Positions 35,525 through 44,699 of a stretch of DNA of 64,000 bases are shown in pieces. Location of the stretch: the NCBI GenBank assembly GCA_003117195.1, contig BDSI01000138.1:186001-250000 (forward strand), read 5' to 3'. Each line of letters opens with the position of its first letter. Position 1 is the first letter of the stretch. The notes beneath the pieces are model-generated. The model did no database searches. It saw only the letters and a program-made list of their open reading frames with translations, and had not been told where the DNA came from. The translations under genes and the position numbers were made by a program. This DNA is from Eudorina sp. 2006-703-Eu-15. Taxonomy: Eukaryota > Chlorophyta > Chlorophyceae > Chlamydomonadales > Volvocaceae.

Positions 35525-38500
35525 TTACATCCCCTTCCTCTGCGCCTCCTCCTGCTCCTCCAGGGGGGTCAGCGGCCTCCAGGAGGCCGCCACCACCGCC
35601 TGGCCGAAGGGCAGCCGGGGCGCCCGGACCCGGGCCCCGCAGCCGCTGGTGGCGTACCTGCGGAGTGCGGGTGGGGCGTGTGACCGACTGCGGCAAGGAA
35701 GCCAGCCCGACCCAACCCCTAGTTCCGATAACGAATGTGGGTGTGAGGCGGGCGCGTGGCGGCGCGTGTGGGGAAATGACAGCCTCCGTATCCTGCCTAT
35801 CTAATCCCGCGCGCCCTCTCTCTCTCGCCCTCTCAAACCGCATTTCAACGCCGTCCTCTGCGGACAGCTCCGCGCGAGGGCCTCGAGACTCCGGGCTCGC
35901 GACCCACGGGTCACGACGAGAAGAGACTGGACATCACCCTGACGGGACAGGGCAGGGCAGGACGGGACGGACTGCACGCGCACCTCTCCGGTCGCTCCGC
36001 CGCCTCCGGACACGCCCACAGCCACTCCTGTTGCGAGCGCGGGTCCTGTCGGTCCACCAGCGCCGCCAGCGGGAGTCCGGCGGTGGCGTCGTCGAAGCTG
36101 TCGATGTGCAGCGCTGCCAGGGCGGACCGGTTGCCGTACTCCAGCTGCGGGTCCTCGGAGTCGTCCTGTGTGTGTATGTGTGTTGGGTGGGGGAGGGGGT
36201 ACGGGGTTCGAGAGATTGGGAAGATTGGGTGTTCATTTGAAAAAAATAAACCCGAAAAACGAACCCGGGCACACCCAGAAAAACTCACAAGGAGATTGGG
36301 CAGCGGCGCGGACAGGACGTGACGAGGGGAAGCGACCACTTGATGTCGTACACATCAGGTGGTGCACAGCCTCCTCCAGTACGATACCGCTACGGCAATG
36401 TACGGCAGCGCCACCATTACCCGGCACTGGCACGGCCACGGCCATGGGATCGTACTCCTTGACCTTCGCAGACACGCCTAGACCCGCGGGTCGATCCGCA
36501 CGCCCCCGGCACGAAACCCACCAACGCCCCGGAGTCTTCGTGCAACCCCTCCGCGACCTCCTCGGTTTCGCCACCCACGAGCCTCCCAAGACACAAACGC
36601 ACCCCACCCCTCCCTAGCCAATACAGAGGCAGGCCAAGGCAGCCGCCCCACCTGCACGAAGAGGAGGAAGGGCGCCTCCCAGGATACGGCCGCCCGCTGC
36701 TCCTCGCCCACCGCCCCCGCCGCCGCAGCATCCGGTCCCGTCGCCCCCGCCCCCGCCGCCGCCGCCAGCGACTGCCTCGTGGCCATCAGGCTGCGGCCCA
36801 GGTAGCGCTTGGAGCTGATCTCCACCAGTCCCATAAGCAGTGTGCTGACCTGCGGAAGCATCAGCGGCAGCAGCAGTATCAGCTAGTAGCGGCAGTAGCA
36901 GCAGTAGCAGCAGTAGTAGCAGCGGCCGCGGCAGTAACAGCAGTTAGTAGCCTTAGCGGCAGCGTTAGTAGCGCAGCACAGCAATCGTTCAACAGACCGC
37001 CCCAAACAGACCCGGCCGCATTAGATCCCATCCGCAGGTCCACAGGCCACCCCCAGTCCCTAGACCGGCCTGTCAGTCAAGACAGCGAAACCGCAAAAAC
37101 CTTCCACCCAGTCCCCTGACCCGAGGCCACACACCCACCTCGTCCCGCCAGGACTCCACCTCCTCCTCCTCGGCGCCAGCGCCCCCCTCCCGGCGAGCGA
37201 CCTGCACCGCCACAACAGCAACAACAACAACAACAACAATGTCAACCATGACAACAGCAAGGGACGAACACCATCAACCGCCATCCGGCAGCGGGGCAGC
37301 GATGTCAGTCAGAACGAGACGGGCGCCGGGGGCATTGACGTTGCCTGATCAGGACACGGCACCAAACGGGGGAGGGCCACCCGCCCAGATGGCACATGGT
37401 GGCGGCATGAGAGCTTGAGCATCAGGTGCTACGTCCAGGTACGCCACAGGTGGGACGGAAATCACCGCGCCTGATGGCTTGAACCCCCCTGCCCAGGCCC
37501 TTTCCTTCTCCCAGCTCACACTCCCAGCAGGTGCGCCTCTTTCTCTCCCTGCCTGGCTCGTACATCTCTTTAAGCTCCTCTCCCCCGCCTCCTTCCCGCC
37601 CTTCCCTGCGGCCTCTCCCTCACCGCCCCGCCGCCCCCGCCCTCTCCCTCCCTCACCGCCTCGTCCGCCTCCACGTTGGCCTTGAGCTCCGCGAGCTCTG
37701 ACTCCCAGCCCTCACCCAGAAACAGCTGCTCCAGGGACTGACCCACGGGTCGGTGGGTTGCGCGCGGGGGCGGGGGGGGCGGGGGCAACGCGGGGCGCGC
37801 CAGGCAGACTGCTGTCAGTCAATCAGTTAGTCTAAACACAGCAAGACACGGTAAGACAGCGACACAACCCTATACATACGTACCGTACACAGCTCCGCAA
37901 ACTGTAGCAGAGGTATGTATCGCGTGCTACAGCTACAGCTATGGCCATGATGCCACCGCACAATGCTTTATCTGGAGGACGAGGGGGGCGATTAGGCCTT
38001 GGCCCACGATTAGGTCGCCGCCTACTGCCCCCGGCTGCCGAAGACTCCAGGGGCAGCCACGAGCCACCAGCCCCGGGGGAGCGGGGGTGTTTCGAGCCCT
38101 CGGTGCGCAACCGTCAACTTAGTAAGCCACAACTGTCGTACCTTCCAGTCAACCTCCACCTCCCCTTGCGCCTCCTCGTCATCGCTGTCGTACCGCCCTC
38201 CGGACAGACCCAGCTCGTCCAGCTCCGCCGCCAATGACAAACCACCAACTGCCGCCTGCCGCGCCGGCTTTCTTCTTACCGGCCTTTGGCGGCGCCTCCG
38301 CCGCCTCCCCATCTGCCCCTTGGAGCCGTCGCTGCTTGCGCGCCTCTGTCCGCTTGGCGTCCTTCTCAACCAACTCGAAGAAGTTAACCAGCTGCTCCCA
38401 CTGATTCAACTACTTCTCCAGCCTGTCCTCGCGGTCCTCTTCGGACGGCAAGGCGGCGCCGTCGCGGCGTTTGCGGCCGCCACCACTGGCGGCCGGGATC

Positions 38501-41018
38501 GGCCCCGCCGCCGCCGCCTGGGTACGCGCCGCCGCCGCCGCCGCAGCTTTGGCTTTGCCCGAAGCAGGGCTGGCGGCCGCGCCGGCTGCGCCGGCGGCGG
38601 CGGAGGTCGAGGCGGCGGCGGAGGCGGCGCGCCTGGCGGAGGCGCGCTCGGAGCGCTGCTCCTCCTCCGTCAACTCGTTGATGTACTGTTCGTACTTCTC
38701 GTACGTCTGAGAGGGCCGGGGGGCCATACCACCCACACAGCAGGGTCAGCGTTGCCGCCGGTATGCGCGGTTGGGTGGCGGCGCGGGGACCGATGACCTG
38801 ACGTACTATAAGCACCCCGTGCCAGTGCCGTACTCAACACCACTCCCACCCATCCTGCTAACATCGCTTCAGCGGCGCCGCCGCGGGCGCCGACGTCGGT
38901 GTCGCTGGTGCCGCCACCGCTGGTGCCGCCGCCGCTGCCAGGGGCTGCTTGGTGGACTTGGGGGTGGCCATTGGGTCAAACTTGGCCCGGCGGCGGACCT
39001 CCTGCTTCCAGGCCTTGCGCCCCGCCTTGCGCTGCTGGAGGAACTCCTGGTAGGCCGCCTCCTCGTCCGCGCTTAGCGGTCCACCACACACACTGTGTGC
39101 ACCCACATGTTGCGTCCATTTGGTCCCGCCCTGCGACACGATGGACAGGGGGAACTCCTGCACCGGGTGGCGCGAGAGCCGAAGCATCTGTGGGGTCAAT
39201 GAGAGGGTGCGGGTCAGGACAGCGCTTCAGGCCAGAGGAGGGAGGGAGGCTTATGAGAGACAGCAACCCGAGAACACCGACCCGGACGAACCCCTGACAC
39301 TTTGCCCGAGGGGGTTGCTTGATCGCAGTGACGCTTCAGGCCCCCCACAAGATACGGTGAGGGATCTCGCGTTAGCATCACAGTAATCGCAATCAAGGTG
39401 GCCTAGCGGGGCCCTCCTCCCCGCCGCTGAAAGGGCGGCCGTCCTGGCGCCATCAATGGTTACCAGTGCGTGAGCAACCGCCACACTGCCTTGCCGAAAC
39501 ACGCAACGTCAAGGACCGTCCACGCGCCACCAGAGGTTGACTGGCAAGCATTTGGGACCTGGGTAGTTCGGGCGGGCATCTCGTTAAACACACGGCCGGA
39601 AGGCTACGGGTTGCGCCCAGGGCGGAGTGGCATGACACCCGCCGTATAAAACCCGCGTGACCGCGTCTCTGCGACGTTTAGGCAGACCTAGATATTTCTT
39701 GCTAAGTGTCCACGAGGGATACCGGCAGCGGCTTTCTTCCAGGTGTATTCCGCAGCCCATGTGGCAGCACCTCACCTTGCTGGCGCCGTCGGGACTCCAT
39801 TGCGTCACGTAGAAAAGCTGCAGGAGCCCGAGCATGCCGCAGGCGCGCAGGTCCGTGGCGGAGTCTTGGCCCTGCGGACACACCGGCCGGGGCGGTCGCG
39901 AGCGCGGACAAACAGATCGGCGCCATTCCTACCTGGTGACCAAACTCCGTCGCACGTCCCACACGGAGACGGTACGGAGAGCAACGGAGTGGAAAGCAGG
40001 TTGATATTTCGTGACCTGTCTTCCCATTTATACGCACCCGTGAAGGCGCCGTACAGAGCCCCAAGAATCCGCACGTGAATGGGGTCCTTGTAGCCGAAGA
40101 GCACCCGGGCCAGTGCCAGCAGCTACACCAACTGCTCCCGCAGCTGCGGCGGCTTCAGGTCCGGCAGCCCCAGGCACAGCATCCGTGAGAGGAAGCCGGG
40201 CGGGGGCGACGACAGCAACGACACAGCGGAGACCCCGGGACCGCTGGTGCCGGCCACCGGCGAAGTGTTGGCCGTCTGTGTGAGGGTGTGAACAAGCCGG
40301 CGAATTCACTGAATCGTACTAGTCCGGGGTGTTTGGCGGTATTAGGGAAATCACCCCAATACCACGGGCATGCGAGTCGCAAGGGCGTGGCGCTGGCAAA
40401 GAAACTCAGGTACGTTGTGGCAACGGTGCAACCGGGCAACTGATAGGTAGGCACTGGAGTTGGACATGCTTGCCTGAAACTCAAGCCGATTAGTACCCAG
40501 CAACTTCTCGAGGGCTAGCGACATCGAACACCGGCAACGCCCCGGATCTGAGTTTCATCCCGGCTGGCAATGCCTCAACTGAACAAACCGCTGTGTCCGC
40601 CCGTGTAACAGCCGGCCGCATGCCGCTTAAGTACGGTACATGTCCGCAGCACCAGCCCCATTGACCGGGCAGGACGGCCGCCAGACACGCCGCCAGCATT
40701 CACGAATTGTCGTTTATCGAGGCGAATGGATGCTACTGGGCGCTGGGGTGAGCGTGGAACCCTCGCAGACCTCGCAGACCTCGTAGGAGTTGTACGGGGT
40801 GAAGGATCAAGGGGTACAACCCTCCTCAATAGAGGAGTGCTTCGGTGGTTTCCCCGATGGGCAAGGATCGCTGCCCCGGCCAGCGTCAGATATGTAATGA
40901 CCACACAACACGTGAGCGCTGGCCGCGCTAGCAGCCCAGCCGCAAGCCAGCCCACCTGCTCCCGCTGCCTTTCCCGGTTCGCCGCCTCCCACTCGTCCTC
41001 CGGCACGTTTCTGGCCAC
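35525..41018 (-). pseudogene. Copy A of the ELMO-exon + gene G fusion, degraded
   Basis: Minus-strand copy of the gene seen more intact at 51479-55990, with ELMO-domain exons at its 5' side. From 5': ARNVPEDEWEAANRERQREQ (41015-40956), the ELMO start around GYKDPIHVRILGALYGAFTG (about 40099-40040), ATDLRACGMLGLLQLFYVTQ (exon 39871-39776), and HPVQEFPLSIVS in the exon from 39187, which runs on into PLSADEEAAYQEFLQQ. Damage: in-frame TAG at 40125-40123 in the ELMO part; TAG at 38412-38410 where copies B and C read CAG; a roughly 950-bp deletion at 38866-38871; a small length change near 36365-36385 relative to C; and about 60 bases lost from the last exon. The C-terminus (WRPLTPLEEQEEAQRKGM, stop at 35525) is still readable. 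The ELMO assignment rests on the ATDLRxxGxLGLLxLxY pattern and its neighbours. ELMO proteins act on small GTPases. Confidence 0.72.
38866..38871. other. Deletion junction in copy A
   Basis: Copy C has 948 bp (54841-55788) that are missing here. The junction falls on a CGCTT shared by both ends in copy C (CATCGCTTC and GAGCGCTTG). Copy B has the same junction at 45334-45339, so the deletion predates the A/B duplication or was spread by gene conversion. Confidence 0.8.
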
Positions 41019-41760
41019 GTCAGGCGCCGCTGCGGGGCCCCCATTGCCGGAGTCATGACCCGACGCCGTGCGTCCCGGCCTTCACAGCCGCATCGCCTGC
41101 TCCAGCGGGCGGCTGCGCGACAGCTACTGCGGTCGCTGCCACGGCAGGTCCCCCGACGGCTTTGAAACCCATCCCGTTGTCATGCGGGGCGTGACCACCT
41201 GTCGTGTTCGCCCCCGAGTCGTTCTGAACTGGAACGTGGGACTGGGTCCAGTGTCGCCCTGAAGATCATAGCAACCGAATACGCGCGGCGGAACACCGGA
41301 AGGCACCGTGCTCGCGGGGGAACCCGGGTAGGATCCCAGTCCGAGCAAAGCCCAGGAAAAGGAGTTAAGCGCACGCCTCGCTGCCCATCGTTGTGTGTCG
41401 TGGGTTCTGGCAAGCGGGAGGATCAGCACAGGGACACGACGGTGACTTGAGGTCCCTCACCTACTGTGGTGCAGACATCGATGCTTGCTGCTGCCCGAAT
41501 ACGTTTCGCCGAAGGTCTCGTAGCCAACAGCATCAAATCGCACCGCCGTCATCGCTGTTGCAATAGGGATCGCCCCCTGCTCCACACATTCCGATGTTTT
41601 GCAACCTGCCTATAACAAAGAAGACACACCGCATCCCCAGCAGCCCACTTCTACAGGACTTGAAATACAATAACGGTAGTGTCCCTAATTCCAAAATCCA
41701 TAACCTGCTGTGTATGTATACATGACAAGTAAATTAAGCCATTCGATTCCAGCACGGTTG

Positions 41761-42185
41761 GTGTAACAAAGCTCGGGCCCTATAGGGTCCTCAGTCGTAA
41801 TCCAACTAACAAGTAAGTTAGTAGTCCACAGATTGGTGGTATTGAATTATACCGTTTAGGTTGAAACATCGGTATTTAACCGATTCAAAATGCAAGCGCC
41901 ATACGGCACGTGCGAAGTTTGGACGAGCGGCCAAGTAGGCCTCACGTCGTTACATTCCCCCCTCCTTGAATGCGAACCCGTCCTCGGGGCGCCGGGAAGA
42001 AGTAACTTGAGCCACTTAGGGCAGGGGCACGCCTTTAGCGTACAGCTTGGTGTGGTACGCGTCCACGGCAGCGCGGCAGCCTCGCATGCAGTCTTGGGCG
42101 GACTCCCAGGAGTCGTACTCGGGGCCGTGCTTTTGCCAGCGCACGAGGTACTCCGTGCGGACCCGTCGCCCACTGTGAAAGCCAT
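41761..42185 (-). mobile_element. Chromodomain fragment of a Ty3/gypsy-type retroelement, in copy A only
   Basis: The minus-strand frame ending at 42016 reads RVRTEYLVRWQKHGPEYDSW followed by ESAQDC and 25 more residues. The TEYLVRWxxxGPExDSWE pattern is the chromodomain found at the integrase C-terminus of chromoviruses. Nothing else of the element (integrase core, reverse transcriptase, LTRs) is visible. The corresponding place in the next unit (48469-48645) has unrelated sequence, while the flanks on both sides match, so this is a copy-specific replacement. A host chromodomain gene fragment is the alternative. Confidence 0.6.
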
Positions 42186-42319
42186 GTTTCTCCACAAAAT
42201 CCAGACCCCTTGTTCTCTGAAACTCTGTTCTGCGCAGCTGCGCCCTGCAGTGACCCGTCATGTAGGTCGACGGACATCGGTTCAAAATGCCGATTGTCCT
42301 CCAGGCAATGATAGCTGCG

Positions 42320-43428
42320 ACGGATCCGGCGGCGGCGATGGAAGGCATCCCGGCAGTAACAAGTCGGCGTCTCCTGGCCCTGGCAGCGAGGTATGTATTG
42401 TCCTTGTGCTCCGTTCTTGTGTTCCTGCTGATGCCGCAGCCATGCTTTCTTGTGTTCCTGCAGGGGAAGGGCAGTTTCTGGAAGTGGATCGCGCAAGGTG
42501 CCGCCCTTGTCTCTGTGGTAAGCCAATCAGCGCGTTCGGTTTTCATTATGATGTGACACGTGAATTAAGCCATTCGATTTTAGCGCGGACTACAGAATTG
42601 TGGTTCGCGGCCGACTTCCGTTTCTCCTCCGCGTGAATGGACAGAATGTTGATTACGTTATAAGGTAGCTTTCATTTGTGACTCCAGGGAGCTTGCATTT
42701 TCACAGCACGCTCAAGCATCGCTTTGCAGCCCGCTCAAGCATCGCCTCTCGGCACGCGCGTTGGCTCGTTATGTCTTCCTACATGACGTTTTCTGGCGCG
42801 AAAGCCATGCTGTCCGACCGTGTTCTCTGAACCTCGGTTCTGCGCCTCCGCGCTATGCCCTGCAACTGGCGGTGGTGACGGAACGTATCCCGGCACTGAG
42901 AAGGCGGGGTCCCATGGCTGTGGCAGCGAGGTATTGCCCTTTTGCATCTTAAAGTGTGATTATGATGCTTTCGGCATGCTTTCTTTTGTTCCTGCAGAGC
43001 AACGACACTTTCGAGAAGGCGGTCGGACTAGTTGTCGCCATGGTACGCCAATCGGGTTTTTCATTTTAACGTCATATCATTGTATGACGGGGGGTACGTG
43101 TGCCCACGCGCAGGCTGCTTTCGTCGGCGCCGTCGGCTTGTACCGATGTGGCCAAGGGATCTCAGACGTGGGCAGCGGCCTAAAGGCAGGGCTTAAAGAG
43201 TTCGGGACGCCAGGCCTGACCCACATCGGGTCAGGGCTTGCGACGGCTGGTGGAGGGCCTGGTGGAGGGCCAACCGCGGCTGGTTCCGGGATTCGGGATG
43301 CGGGGCGCTGGCTGGGCTTGGGGCTTGTGGGGTTTTCGCTGGTTTCCGGCGTTGCTGCTATTGTGGTGGAAATCATACGGCGCGACAAGGGGGGGGACAC
43401 GGCTGACGGGACTTGCGTATTGGGCTGA
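42320..43428 (+). CDS. Gene N, copy 1: small Gly-rich protein with C-terminal membrane helix, unknown family
   Basis: I do not recognise this gene. Supported exons are 42464-42517 (GKGSFWKWIAQGAALVSV), 42998-43042 (SNDTFEKAVGLVVAM) and 43114-43428 (TGA), with GT...AG introns that copy 2 shares. Exons ending in ...GSE at 42390 and 42930 join both in phase; their 5' ends and the start codon are unresolved, and ATG at 43040, spliced onto GCT, is another possible start. The last exon encodes a hydrophobic segment (AAFVGAVGLYRC), a Gly-rich middle with repeated SGL/SGI motifs, and a strong membrane helix (LGLGLVGFSLVSGVAAIVV) followed by EIIRRDKG. The two exon pairs (42320-42517 and 42862-43042) resemble each other in sequence and intron position, so the gene carries an internal exon duplication. 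Membrane location is inferred. Confidence 0.55.
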
Positions 43429-44690
43429 CCGCATTGCCTTTCAAAGTAGGGGTTAGGGTTCAGGGTTGGGGGCAATATAGTTTTACTCAGTACACTTGAC
43501 GACTGCATAACGAATGTTCGCAGGATGAGGCATGCTGTATGCTGGCATTTTGAATTTTGACAGTTTGTACAGCTTGCTGTGCACAGCGTGTACTTCTGCC
43601 ATAGCGTCCTCACACCATATGTACAGCGTGAGGACGCTATGGAAGAAGTACACGCTGTGCACAGCAAGCTTCCTATGCAAACTGTCCGTTCATGTGGACG
43701 CATCTGTAGGCGTCGAATCGAATGTTCGCAGGATGAGGCCCTGTTAGCAGCTTGCATTATTTCATTGTGAGGATTGGCTCTGTGTGTATGTGTGTGTGTT
43801 CATGATCTACACTGTACATATGGTATGGGGACCTTAATACGGACGAAGTGCACACTGTGCAAGAACAAGCTGTGCACGCTTGCACAGCGTAGATATACGC
43901 TGCTGTGGTTATAGAATCGGCCAGAGAGCGCTTCTGTTGCGTCTTCGTCATTTTGCGTGTTGTTTACGGGGTTGCTCCACTGACCCGTTTGTTAAGCCAC
44001 AATTCGAGGCTGTAGGCTCCTAATTGCAATATCTTTTTGTTGCAATTAATTGCGGGACAGGAGCACGCGCGGGACCCACTTCTGTTTGCCTACTTCCTGG
44101 CACGCCCTCAACCTGCCCCCACAATGTACGGGCAGTACAGAGCATCAGAAACAAGCACTCCCTCTCTACGTTTAACAGACACGCCGGCGGTCGAAGTCGT
44201 ATGTACAGGGGTGACGGTAAGGGTCATTGCTGAGTGGTGTAATGAGGAAGCGCCCTGGTCCCCTCGTGGTCTGTTCCCCTGATCCCCTCGCACTAACAAA
44301 TGCACTCGTGAATCAAATGCTGTGGCAGCTAGGACGCTGTCTGACTTCAGGGTGCCCGCTTACACACCCTGAATCCGACCGCGTCCCCTTTGATGGCTCC
44401 CCCCAGTGCCATGCCCCCTGCCTCGGCTCCCCCTCCCACACCTTCCGCTGGCTGGCCCAAGCGGCTCGCCTCCTCCGGAACCGCCAGGCACCATTGCCAC
44501 ATCACCCGACTCAGTAGCGGGCTGCGCACTGGTCCTCCTCTGTGTCAGCGGCCGAAGCGGCCGAGGTCGGGCACTTCTTACTGGCACCGCCCAACACCCC
44601 AAGTGCGGCACAGCACCTTGGGATGTCCCTCCCTCTCCGCCCGATGTCCCTCCCCCTCGTGATCCTCGCGCTGTCAAGACACGGTGGTCA
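43429..44690. other. Tandem-array spacer, copy 1
   Basis: Spacer between gene N and gene G of the next unit, matching 49899-51222 at high identity apart from fold-back insertions and small indels. It starts with a TTAGGGTTCAGGGTTGGG stretch, then the palindrome at 43571-43670, a GT tract (43782-43800) and a Pro-rich plus-strand frame near 44390-44660 whose conservation could equally be antisense or chance. No gene is called. Confidence 0.6.
43571..43670. repeat. 43-bp-arm palindrome with 14-base loop
   Basis: Arms 43571-43613 and 43628-43670 are reverse complements with one mismatch (G versus T), around the loop ACCATATGTACAGC. Outer bases CAGTTTG/CAAACTG extend the pairing past a short bulge. 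The matching place in the other unit (50053-50109) has only the right arm, preceded by the reverse complement of this loop. Confidence 0.93.
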
Positions 44691-44699
44691 TCCAGACGA

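Noticed and set aside
43449..43470. TTAGGGTTCAGGGTTGGG resembling telomeric repeat
   Set aside because: Only two or three imperfect units, duplicated with the rest of the spacer at about 49920; too short and not the TTTTAGGG type known in Chlamydomonas.
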